Source of the DNA: Ampelomyces quisqualis
Lineage: Eukaryota > Ascomycota > Dothideomycetes > Pleosporales > Phaeosphaeriaceae
Reading direction: 5' to 3'
Assembly: GCA_018398575.1 (NCBI GenBank)
Contig: JAGTXZ010000020.1
Location: 2,666,001-2,730,000 of the forward strand
Length of the DNA: 64,000 bases
Part shown: positions 1 to 10,600 of the stretch, piece by piece
Position numbering within the stretch: the stretch's first letter is position 1
How the letters are laid out: each line of letters begins with the position of its first letter
Notes under the pieces: model-generated
Told to the model about the DNA's origin: nothing
Seen by the model: the letters and a program-made list of their open reading frames with translations, nothing else
Databases searched by the model: none
Translations under genes and position numbers: made by a program

Positions 1-1412
1 ACGTCGAGCCGGCGCACGCCGTCGTCCCAGACTTCGCCGGGTTGGGTTTCTTGCGGGACGAGGCGTAGGCCGTAGAGCCGGTCGAAGAGACGGGATATGC
101 CCTGGAGGACAGTGCCGACGGAGAAGTAGGCGGAGAGAGAGTAGGGGATGCGTTGTTTGTAGTGGCCTTCCATTGTGGCTAGCATTTTTTGCGTGTAGTA
201 GAATTTGTCCCAGGCGTTTATACGGTTGGGGAAATTGTCTTGGTGGGCGTCACCTCTCTTCAGCTCCATCAGTTCTTCTAGATCGGCCATGACAGCTGGC
301 CGACTGTCCTCGTACAGCGCTTTCAGAAATGTATTGACTGCGTCTGGTGTCTTTGCCATTTTGTTCTCCAACGTCATGTGCGAAAAAGTCTCGTAGCCTG
401 ATAATTGAGCCAGTTGTGCTCGCAGCTTCAGCATGGTTTCCAGCCGGCCGATGGTGCTTCTGCTAGCCGTGCGGTCTGCCGCGTACGTTTCTCTCCGGAC
501 ATCGGCGTCTTGGACGAAGCGGAGGACAGCTTGCGATTCTTGGTGCATGGTGGATATCTTGGTCTCGCCCCATGTGGTCAGCGCGCTCGCCAAGTTGGGG
601 TCCAGCCCTTTCATCCTCTTGGAATCGAACTTGAGCGCCAGGGTTTCCGGCGCCATGCCCTCGACGAACTGCGACCCCTCTTCGGCAATCTCTCCACTCA
701 GACCTACCAGGCGTTTTCTGGTCGCATCGTCGAGCCCAATGCCGAATCTGGCAAAGTCCTCCATCAAGATCCTGGCGACTATCTTCTCCTCCTCGGTCCA
801 GCTCTGGAACACTTGGGGCATGTCCGAGGCCTTTTTCAACTGGTTGTACAGCACCGGCGTCGTGTTCAGTTGGTTCATGTACTGGAACACGGTGTGGTAT
901 GCTTTGACAGCCATGACCTGGAACTTGCGGTTTGGGTGGGTGCTTCGCACAAAGTCGGCCAAGTCTATGACCCGACACAGCAAGTCACTCAGCTTGTCCA
1001 AGTCCTTGACCATGCATCTGAAGTCGTGCGTGGATGCTGCGCGGGACACTTTGCGCACCACGCGGTTGCAGCGCTGGAGGGTGACTGTGACAAAGTCGTC
1101 GAAGCCCGCGGGGTGTGTGAGGTACTTGTTGCCTATGATGCCGGCCGGTGTAGCCGTGGCCGAGCGGGTCGTGAAGCGCGCCCAGACGGCGGCATTGTCG
1201 AACACCTGGCGCAGCACATGGTCGTCTGTCTTCGCGCTTGCAGACAGGCCGTAGAGGGTCGCGGGCGGCGGCGTGTCGCGGGCGGTGGCAGTGGCGGAAG
1301 TCGCGCTGTGGAAGCGGCGCTGGCACCGAGCCTGCCGGAGACAGTGCGAGCACACCCATGGCGATTTTTTGGTGCGCGCGAGCCTCGGGAGCATGTCGTG
1401 CCTCGGGAGCAT
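1..1412 (-). CDS. OCT1: Mitochondrial intermediate peptidase, M3A metallopeptidase (3' part outside window)
   Basis: This is the N-terminal 470 codons of the octapeptidyl aminopeptidase that trims eight residues from proteins already cleaved by the matrix processing peptidase. The frame is uninterrupted and reads through landmarks of the family, for example NKYLTHPAGFDDFV near residue 90 and DFVRSTHPNRKFQVMAVKAYH near residue 150, and exits the left edge at VWDDGVRRLD. The catalytic HExxH site lies further 3' and is not in the window. The N-terminus is rich in Arg, Ser and Ala with almost no acidic residues, as expected of a matrix-targeting presequence. The start is ambiguous: ATGs at 1412 and 1394 give MLPR-type leaders, while in-frame ATGs at 1517 and 1556 extend the protein into the region shared with the neighbouring gene. 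It is divergent to MIC27, another mitochondrial gene. No intron is needed in the visible part. Confidence 0.93.
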   Translation of the reverse strand, partial: MLPRHDMLPRLARTKKSPWVCSHCLRQARCQRRFHSATSATATARDTPPPATLYGLSASAKTDDHVLRQVFDNAAVWARFTTRSATATPAGIIGNKYLTHPAGFDDFVTVTLQRCNRVVRKVSRAASTHDFRCMVKDLDKLSDLLCRVIDLADFVRSTHPNRKFQVMAVKAYHTVFQYMNQLNTTPVLYNQLKKASDMPQVFQSWTEEEKIVARILMEDFARFGIGLDDATRKRLVGLSGEIAEEGSQFVEGMAPETLALKFDSKRMKGLDPNLASALTTWGETKISTMHQESQAVLRFVQDADVRRETYAADRTASRSTIGRLETMLKLRAQLAQLSGYETFSHMTLENKMAKTPDAVNTFLKALYEDSRPAVMADLEELMELKRGDAHQDNFPNRINAWDKFYYTQKMLATMEGHYKQRIPYSLSAYFSVGTVLQGISRLFDRLYGLRLVPQETQPGEVWDDGVRRLD

Positions 1413-1577
1413 GTTTGGTGGTGGCGGGGCCTTTCCGGGGCACCGCAACGACGGCAGCAGCAGCGGCAGTGGTCCGTGTCCCACGCAGCGCCGCGGCGGG
1501 AGGCGGAGCTTGAACATCAACACCGCGCTGCTGTCCGCGTCGCCAACCCCATCCATTGCGCCTTCCCCTCGCCCCTC
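1413..1577. promoter_or_regulatory. Short bidirectional promoter between OCT1 and MIC27
   Basis: Only 165 bp separate the chosen OCT1 start (1412, minus) from the MIC27 start (1578, plus). If OCT1 starts at the upstream in-frame ATGs (1517 or 1556) the gap falls to 60 or 21 bp. The sequence is GC-rich and has no evident TATA box. Both products are mitochondrial, so co-regulation is a reasonable inference but no shared operator can be named. Confidence 0.5.
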
Positions 1578-2413
1578 ATGGCCTCTAGACCGCTGTTGCG
1601 GCCGGTATGTGACGTTGGAGAGCGACGAGAACAGCATCGATTGACGTCCTGCAGCGCGCCGTCGTCCCTGCCATGGCTGCTGCAGTCTCGGCCGGCGCCG
1701 TGCTGGCTCCCCGGAGAGTCGACGCCGAGGAGACGCCAGCAGAGCTTTCGGTATGTTTGCGAGTTGTCGGATGCCGCAGTGCTGATTGCACGTGACAGAA
1801 CCGCAAACCCATCTACGACGACATGGCTCTCGACACAACCGCTCCCACGCTGCCCTCTACGACGAAGCCTGCTGGAACACGTGCCGAGTCACACCGCCCT
1901 ACTCCCACCGACCGTCTCGCGGTTCAGATCGGTCATGCGCGCATGGCCTTGTACCACCAAGCCGTTCGCGGCGAGAGGGCCGTCGACAATGCCCTCACCC
2001 AAACCCTGCGTCTTGAGCACAGCTTCACTAGCACCCTCCGCTCACTGGCGCCCCCAAGGGAATCGGGCGAGAAAATCTTTCCCGGCGCGCTGTACGTCCT
2101 CGTCGCATCCATGGCCGGCTCCATCGTCACGCGCAACCGCAACATGCTGCTGCGAGCATCCGTGCCCCTGGCTGTCGGCATCACGGCAGCCAGCTTGGTC
2201 TTGCCCATGACATGCAAGAACGTGGGCGACCTGGTATGGACGTACGAGGAGAAGTACCCCGTGCTGGCGGACGCGCATCTGCGGACACGGACGAGCATCG
2301 CCGAGTTTATCGAGACTGGCAAGGCGCACGCCGGCATGGGTCTCGGCATGGTCGAGGGCAAGCTGCACGAGACAAAAGATGGGCTGGAGGACTGGGTCAG
2401 GAAGGGCCGTTGA
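1578..2413 (+). CDS. MIC27: MICOS complex subunit of the MIC26/MIC27 (apolipoprotein O) family
   Basis: This is a mitochondrial inner-membrane protein of the MICOS complex, which holds cristae junctions. The model has three exons: 1578-1604, 1655-1750 and 1799-2413. Both introns (50 and 48 bp) have GTATGT donors and the phases agree, giving 245 residues. The N-terminus MASRPLLRPRAVVPAMAAAV is basic and then hydrophobic, as in the family. The central part carries the ApoO signature: an amphipathic stretch with IGHARMALYHQAVRG, then two hydrophobic segments (about residues 125-165) around GALYVLVASMAGSIVTRNRN, followed by a helical tail ending EDWVRKGR. The first intron is inferred because reading straight through meets a TGA. 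MIC26 and MIC27 are paralogs in yeast and cannot be told apart here by eye. Confidence 0.82.
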
Positions 2414-2842
2414 GGGTGTCGTGGTAGCAGGCTCCCGGGTGGTGTCTATTCTGAGTAATTGTACCATAGTGGAAGACGATTGGCCCACACGTTGTTCGAC
2501 TCTGATTTGTTCTTGATGCCCGCATCTAATTCGAGTAGCGCCACACGGGGCTGAGATGGTCTTGGGCTACACAGCTGGGTCAGCCACATTCACTAGACGC
2601 GCATAAGGCGACCCAACGAAACACAGGCCGACCCGGAATGGCAGTACCGCGCACCGGGCGGTCGGGCGGTGGTGTATACCAATGCCGTGGACGAGGCGCA
2701 AGACAGGGGCGGTGCGCGGCGTGTTTGCCCCGGACCCGTGCGTGGTCGCTCGGCTGGAGTGGCTGGCGCGCTGGCTGCCCCCAGGTCCCTGGCGGTGGGA
2801 ATCATGGCTACCACACCCCCCCGCCCCCCCCGACCGAGGTGA
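2414..2842. other. Intergenic, no gene seen
   Basis: This stretch lies between the MIC27 stop and the methyltransferase start and presumably holds the MIC27 3' UTR and the methyltransferase promoter. It is GC-rich towards its right end with runs of C around 2815-2830. No repeat or RNA gene was recognised. Confidence 0.5.
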
Positions 2843-4260
2843 ATGTCGAGAATGGCTGCCGTCCGCCAGCGCCCGCTGCGCCCGCTCTCGTCTGCGACGG
2901 ACCTGAGCGCCCACACCGACGGGACGCATTCCACCATCGAGCCAGACGTACGTCTCCCCGCAGCGCCACCCGCGCCCTCGACACGCAGAGCGACACGGAG
3001 AGCTGACCCAGTTGCGCGTCTAGTCGGACCCTCCCTCGGACGGTGCCGACTTCGAGTCGTGGGTCGCGCCTTCCCGCTGAGCCCACTGCGCCTGCCTGCT
3101 GACCCCGCTGCAGCGAGACACAGTCGCTGACCCCCAGCATCTGGGACTATGTGCACCAGCACGGCCGCACATACCACCGCTACATGGCCGGCGCCTACCC
3201 CTTCCCCAACGATGCGCTGGAGAATGAGCGCCTCGACATGCAGCACGTCATCCTCCGCGCCCTCTTCGACCAGCACAACTACTTCGCCCCGCTGAAGCGC
3301 CCCAAGCGCATCCTCGACATTGGCTGCGGCACCGGCAAGTGGTGTCTGGAGATGGGTACGTCTGCGCGCGCACCCGTTCCGCCCCCGCCCTACTGACGCC
3401 CCGCAGCCAAGGAATTCCCCCGCTCCCACGTCGAAGGCATCGATCTCTCCCCCATCCAACCCGACGTGTACTTCTCCCCCGTCCCCCCACACACCCCATC
3501 CCACCCCTGACGTACTTTGCAGCACCCCTGCCAACGTCGACTTCTTCATCGACGACATCCGCCGCAAAGAGTGGTGGCACTGCACCCAGCCCTACGACTA
3601 CATCCACACACGCATGTCCCTCGGCATCTTCCCCGACTTCCGCGTCATCATCCAAAAGGCCTTCAACAACCTCGAGCCCGGCGGCTATCTCGAATCCCAC
3701 GAGCTCTACCCAAAAGTCTACTGTGATGACGGCACCATGCCGCCCAACTTCGAGCTGCTCGAATGGACCCGCCTGCAAGACAAAGCCGCCATGACGCTCG
3801 GCACTCCCTTGCGCATCGCGAACAAACTAAAGACGTGGTACGAACAAGCCGGGTTTGTCGATGTCGTCGAGGATGTATGGGCCATTCCGATGAATAGCTG
3901 GGCACGCGACAGCAAGCATAAACTCCTCGGCAAGTTCATGCTGTGGAACTTGTGTCAGGGCCTGCACGCCTGGACCGTCGAGTACTTTGTCAAAGCGCTG
4001 CAGTGGACCGAAGCCGAGGTCGAAGTCTATCTGGCGCATCTGCGGAATGCCGTTGCGGACCGCAGCGTCCATGGTTACTATAAAGTGTGCGTATACTCCC
4101 CTTGCCATCTCTCTTGCCCCCGGACATTGTCTAATGATGGCATAGATGGGTCGTCTACGGCCGCAAACCCGGCGCCGATGAACCCCCTTCCAAAGTCCCT
4201 AAACCTCCCCACTGGCCACAAGAACCTTCTTCCGACGACGAGGGCGACGACGACGAATGA
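2843..4260 (+). CDS. SAM-dependent methyltransferase, LaeA/UMTA-like
   Basis: The proposed exons are 2843-2947, 3024-3055, 3114-3355, 3407-3467, 3523-4086 and 4146-4260. They sum to 1119 nt in a single frame, 372 residues. The last four exons are secure: they contain SIWDYVHQHGRTYHRY, the class I SAM-binding motif ILDIGCGTGKW, a post-I acidic residue in VEGIDLSPIQP, and FFIDDIRRKEWWH, then the typical motif EPGGYLESHEL. The C-terminus is an acidic tail ending in D and E. The first two exons are inferred from splice signals and phase only. Many fungal members of this superfamily are orphan enzymes; LaeA itself acts in secondary-metabolism regulation, but nothing here shows that this paralog does. 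No biosynthetic gene cluster sits beside it. Confidence 0.8.
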
Positions 4261-4632
4261 AACGAATTCTTTTGCATACTGGTGTTTGTTTCTTTCTCGA
4301 GACCGGCGTTTGGAAAGACGCAACTTTGGCGTCGAGCTTGTTTGTTGTTCTGAATGTGGCGTTGATGTGGCTTGGGAAGCCGACCTTGGACTTTGACATG
4401 GATTTTTGCATAACCTGGACGACGACAAGATTTCTTTATTGGTATTATGAATGACTGAGACAAAGGACGATATATTGTGGATGATGAGAAGATTTGGACC
4501 GAACGAATCTAGGGAACCAAATAAATGCAAATACCAAATGTCTATGCATGTCTCTACTTTGCACTACAAACGAAACACTCGTATACTACTTTGTACTTTA
4601 CATGCCCCTTTCCTCCCCATATCCACGACACG
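4261..4632. other. Intergenic between convergent genes
   Basis: This AT-richer region lies between the stops of the methyltransferase (plus) and APC1 (minus) and should carry both 3' UTRs. No gene or repeat is seen. Confidence 0.5.
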
Positions 4633-7600
4633 CTACCCCATTCGCCGTCCCCTCTCCATCACCCCGGCCCTCAACCGCTCCACCACCTCCCGCCCAACCC
4701 ACCTCAACCTCCCATCCCCCCTCTGCGCCTGCTCCGCCCACTCAAACACCCCCTTCAAATCCCGCAGCTCGTCGACCTTGACACTTGCAGCCAACCGCCC
4801 CAGCACCAACCGACTCTCCACCACCCCGGCCTCGGCATCCAACATGCTCTTGCAATTCGGGTCGCTGGGCAACACGATGCCCGCATCCGACCGACTCAAG
4901 ACGTGGGCCAGGGCAGGCAGCGAGAAAACCCAGTGAAACAAGACGTGTGCGGCGCGCGACGACTGCGCGTCGTGCAGCGCCGCCAGCGTCGAACAAAACG
5001 GTAGGGCATGGACATCAGCGGCATTGCGCCTGCGCACGAGGAGCGTCTGATGGCGACGAAACGCCGCGGCGTGGGCTTTGTTTGCCTTGAGGTCGAGAAC
5101 CGTGGGCCAGTAGGCTGCGTCTGTAGTTACCAGTTTGTCAATCTCGTCGAGCTCGGGCAATAGACACGGCGCGACTACGTTTTTGGCTTGGCGACTGTCC
5201 GCGCCAAAGTGCATGGTAAGAGGCATCGAGATTGCGCGTCCCGTGTCCACGTCGCGGATCACAAGGCAGCGCGGCTCGGCGGCTAGGACCCAGAAGTGTC
5301 GGAACGCTTGGAGGTGGGCGCGGGAATCTTGCACGTCGGCGGGGAATAGCGGGTAGAAGGCGCATATGAGTGATGCAATCGCTTTGTTTGAGCGGCTAAA
5401 TGTCTGCGTGCCACCTGCAATGAACAATGTACCAAAGGCCATGTGCGCCGCGAGATGGGACCCATAAGGTGTATCAGGGCCAATGCGCCCGTGGAGACCA
5501 CGTAGGCGGCGAAACACGTCGAGATCGCCTGTACCAGCCATGACGGTGGCCGCGGAAAGTGCGACAAGGTCCTGACAATTTCGGACGGTGCTGCGGGCGA
5601 GTTTGGAGTCATAGCGGAGGGCGGGGAGTTTGGTGACCCGAATGAATTGGTCCAGATATTTCAGGAGGAAGTCGCGGACCTGAGTATCGCCTGTGCCGGC
5701 GTGTTTCAGTGACACACTCCATAGCAGGCCTGCGAGGATGTTGTAGAACGGCATTTGCTCGCTGCGCAGCTTGAACATGTGTTTGAGATCAAAGTCCGGG
5801 CGGTATTCGACGGGAAGGTTGGCCATAATCCAGTTATCATTCGCCTCAATGTTGTCCCACATGATCATATGCTTTGCTAGGGTACGAAGGAGGAAGATGT
5901 CGGGTCGAACATAGTCAAATTGTGGAAGAGTGTCGGGAATGTCAATCTTGTTCGCCACCATCGTGTCGTGCGTTTTCATGAATATGAGAGCGATAGCGAT
6001 GACAGCGCCCGCCGTGGCTTGGTCCAAAATGTGTACAATGTCTACCTTCTTGGGAGCGACCGCCACAGTCATTAGCCGTCCCACTATTCGCATATCGTGT
6101 AGACCCCGAAGATCCTTGCCTTTGCCCAAGTTGATGAAACCTAGGGCAAAGCCAGCAGCCAATCTGTACGCTTCGTCGCGAAGGGAATCAGGAGGCTCGG
6201 ACGGATCGGGTATGTCGACGTGCTCTATTTCAGAGAGCATAACCTCACTCATCCGGCGATGTTGCGTGTTGTAGTACAGCAAGCCGATGCCCATAAGGCC
6301 CGTAGTTTGAGTATAAGGAGAGAGATTGAGCTCGGCTGCTCCGGGTGGTAACATCCTGGTTACATGGACAGACAGCAGTCGTGTGACAAGTGTGTCCATC
6401 GTCCCCATGAACGAAGCCGACAAGCCCAGTAGCAGTCCGACCGACGTCATGGTGTGCTTTGGTGTGAGATACTTGAACGACAGCCACTTCGCAATAGTCC
6501 GCAGGTGTCCGTTCAGACCAAGCCCCAACAGCAGGCCAGCATGCTTGTTGGTCAGTTCTGAAGGCTTGTTGTACATGATCCACGACGTGTCAATGCCTTG
6601 AGCATCGCGCGAGATACTCAACCCAGCAGCAACACCTGCATTGAAAAAGGCCCAGAAGTACTTTTCCTCAGAGTAGTTCTGGCGTTCAGCAGTCACCACG
6701 TTGCCCATGGGCTTCATCAGGCACGACGTCGAAAACCCATAGAGCGGGTACTTCTCGGTGAGCAAAGGCTTCTTACTGCTGAACTTGATCATGGAACTGC
6801 CTACTGGCAGTGAAAACGTGCGAACCATAACCCATTGCATCTGGACTTTCTGGCCTTCGAGTATGGCCGCTTCGTCTGCCCTGCTGTCCGCTCTGTATTC
6901 CGCGACAGTCTGTCGGAGGGGCTCCAGGAGCGTATAAGCTTCCATAAAGCGTCTGTCTTCCCGGAAAATGAGCCTTGTGATGTAGTGCCGATCGACCTCT
7001 GCGGACGATTGAATGGGTTCCGCACGATCTGCGGCTTGACATATTGTATGCACATCGCGCAAGGAACTCGAGGTGGGGAGACTAGCATGAGCCTCGTTTG
7101 TTGCCTCTCCACTTCCCGTCAGCGTTAGATCTAAATCTTCACGCTGTACTAGCCTAAGCAGAGAGCTCGACCATGTCGTTGGCGGATTCGCTTGACAGCG
7201 AGTGATAGCCTCCATGAAAGGCGCTTTTGCTGTTTCTGGAAGCGTGCCTAGAACATCAGCATCAATGCGACAAGTCTTAATGAGTTCCACAACTTTTCTC
7301 GAGCTAGACGCTGGGTCCAAGTCACGAAAGAATTTGTGTAGCGCCATTGTACGTGGTGTAACGCTGGCGATGATCTCGTCAATATTGATAGACGAGTGAG
7401 GCGAAGCTTTCGACTTCCGAATCAGTACGGAGAGTGTCGGGAATGGGGCATAGCGGTGGGATCCCACAACAGTACCGAGCCATTCTAGGACAGATGGCGG
7501 CGCGTCCCATGGCTGTGAATGAAGTTTGACTTTGGAACTGAACACGGAATCCTCATAGTTCCAATCGTTCATGGAGCCGCCATTCAAATCGAAGAAATCT

Positions 7601-10600
7601 CCTTGTCGCCAAGTCCACGCGCTCCATCGTAGCCAGTGACCTAGCTGGGCCAGGAGTGGAGCAAGATTTCGAGTTTGGGCATCCGCAAAATCTTGGCACA
7701 GAACGTCCAGTTTACGTTCCTCGCGAAAGAGATGAAGAGTGACTGTTACTTCAGACAAAGACGCAATGCGTAGATCTTGCCTATCCGAGGTCGACATTCG
7801 TCTCCAGTGATCGTCTGTCGCTTTGCCAATGGGCGACTGCGCAAACTTTCTCGCTGTGTCTATGCAGAAGATGAGCATATTGTCTTTGGTATTAATGTTC
7901 TGTGATATGTTTCGCGTTCTATGAGCTGACAAGCATCGAGAAGGTGGGCTCGTCGCGGTAGATGCCGCGCTAGCATGTAATGCCCAGGTCCACGGCAAAG
8001 ATGACCAACTCTTCACCTGTGGCTGCGAAGCCTGACGAGTGCACATGAGTCTCCAGCTGGAGTCCTCGTCGTCGATTACCTCATCAGGCTTTGCTTGACT
8101 ATGAGGTCGACCAGAGCTCCGTCGCTGACTAGGTTTTGAGCCACCACTCGCCTTGCGGGACTTTTCGTCCACAAATGGGATCGCAAGCGTGAAGATTGTA
8201 GCAAGGAAAGCGTGCCAGTCAAGGCTTGGCTCCTCGTATGCCTCGCTCGATATTGATTTGCGTATGTGCCACCATATCTCGAGGAGAAAGTCCCCGGCAT
8301 GGTTCGGCAGGACTGTTGACAGCACGCGAAAGATATCTGTGACAAATTTGTCAGATGGTGACAGGCGGAGTTCCATACCATGTCTTCGACATGCACCATC
8401 AATAACTTCGAGTTTGCCGCTCGGTCCTGGGGAGACCACGCGCTGCAAAGGGGCTACAGCTGAAATTGTCCGATGGAGTCCTGCAGTAGCCCTCGTTTGC
8501 TCCTGTTGGAAGATACTATACGGATCGAAGAGCTTCAATTGTCCCAAGGTAAGGTTAAGCGGTAGATGGCTTCCCCACCCTGCTGTCAAGGCCAAACAAG
8601 GCTCACGAGGATCTGATGAGGTGAGTAGAGCTACACGTTCAATGTGACCATCCTGTAGCTTGACCAAGTCTAGCGTGCCTTCGAGCAACCGCGTGCTTAT
8701 ATACTTCGGGACGCAAGCATAGCGAGGCGCAACGTGGACCGAGCGAGGCTGCGATGTCGATGCAAAGGGTGAAAGTCGTTTTCGCGTGACACTCAATTCG
8801 CATTCCAAAGGATTCGCCAGAGATGCATGGGTGATGTAGAGGTACACTTTTCGCTCATGGAGTGTCGCAGAATTGAAAGGCGCTTTGAGAGTAGTGACCT
8901 TCGGTCGTGATTGGTTCTGCGTGGTTATGTTAGGGATCGCTACTTGACTCCAAATTTGTGACGATAATACCTGAACAATTATGCTTGGGTCACTCAACGC
9001 GAACAAGCCACTTTTTAGATACTGAGTCGCTGGTATTTCCGCAACTATAGTCATGACCAATTCCTTGTGAAGACCATCAGTCGGCTGAGGTTCGCCCCCG
9101 GTTTCTGGTGGTGCGAAGAGGTCGTCGAGTTCATCGTAGTCTTCGATTGTATCAAATGTGTCTTCGTCCATGACATCTTCCAGAGTGTCATCAATAGATG
9201 CCGCCAAGCTCATTCGAGATGTGATGCTACCTGGAGTTGAAGCTCGGTGACGAGATTGTGAGAAGCCACCAAAGCTTGTACGGTCGTTTCCCATGGAATG
9301 CCGGGTGCGTTGACTCGCGCCGAAACTGGCTGAGAAGCTACCTCCTAGGCTCGTTCTATGTGTAGCCAGATCCTGGAAGGCCGACTTATCGAAGCTTGTG
9401 GAGAGCTCGGCCCGAGATAGCAGCCCACTGACACGTCTAGATTCTTTGGGTTGGCGTACAATGTCAGAATCAGGGTTAAGTTGGGAGGCGAGTGCTTGTT
9501 CAACCGCTTCATCTGACAGACGATCTTTGCCCAGCGACGCTTCTCTGAACGACGGAGGCTGATTCTTGCTGCGGGGTTTCCCTCCAAAGCTCTCCCTGAA
9601 TCTGTCCCCGCCTCGAATAGCTGGTGTCGTAGCTCCCGTCCCGGGGGCTGTTGCGCCATACGAGCTGCGACGCCGGGACTTGGTGATTGATAAAGGCACA
9701 TGATGTTTTCGAGACGCTGATATTGATTTTGGCTCGAGGTAAGCTGCAGACCAGATGGTAAATACATTTGTCTCGTGGTTGGCCGTGACCACTATTAGAA
9801 GCGGTTTATCATTGCCGCTGCGATCAAACAAGACTTCATTCTGGGGCGACACATAGATTACTTCTTCAGCCTTGTCAATGGCTTCGAGCCTTCGATGCCC
9901 TGAGCCTGGCATCGTCGACAAACTGCCTCTCTCGCCGGCGCCTGCCTGGACATTGACCACCAAGCCCAGATTGGACAGAGGATCCGTAATAGAATAGACT
10001 CTAGGTAAGCCATCGACTTTAGGTGTTGCTAATTGGCCCAATCCTTCGAGGTAGCCAACCGAGCCAGAGTGTCGGCTTTTCCCCGGCCGTGGTACCCCTA
10101 GGGAAGAGCCTTGACGGCGAGCGGGTTGGGAGAAGCTTTGCGAAAAGCTCTGGAGCAAATTCTGGGAAGGGAACGACTGGTTGTTGGTGGAAAACGAGTT
10201 TGGAGGCGCATTGGGTATTTGCGGGCTCGAGACAAGAGGCTGCTCTGGTGCTATTTTCCTCTGTACGATAACGCCGCGAGCTGCCGGAAAGGCTCTGTCG
10301 ACCTCGAAAGGTAGGTGGACGATGTGCGTGGTACCGGAAAGAAAGAAGACGTGCGCTTGCGACCGGAGGAAGACGACCAGGGCGCGGGCCCGTCCTTGGT
10401 TGGGAGGGGCAGGTTGTTCGGTAGGGGCGTTAGGATCCGTAGCCGGCTGCGTTCCCTGCGTCAGAAAGCTGTTGGAACAGTCATGATTGGCGCTGTGGTC
10501 TGGCGCGTCGGGTGCCTCTGGTGTGGGTTGCGACGTCGCTTGGACAGGAAACCAGGTCAACAGCGCTTGGACAACCCTCTGTTTCTCAATCTCGAAGCTG

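Noticed and set aside
405..2210. Plus-strand open frame of 601 codons
   Set aside because: It is the antisense shadow of OCT1 followed by the out-of-frame exons of MIC27; codons are unrelated to any family while the minus strand reads as OCT1.
2593..3585. Minus-strand open frame of 330 codons
   Set aside because: It overlaps the exons of the methyltransferase, is Gly/Arg/Val-rich as expected for a GC-rich antisense frame, and has no motif.
2843..4260. Idea that the LaeA-like methyltransferase marks a secondary-metabolite cluster
   Set aside because: Neighbours are housekeeping genes (MIC27, APC1); no PKS, NRPS, terpene synthase or P450 is present in the window.
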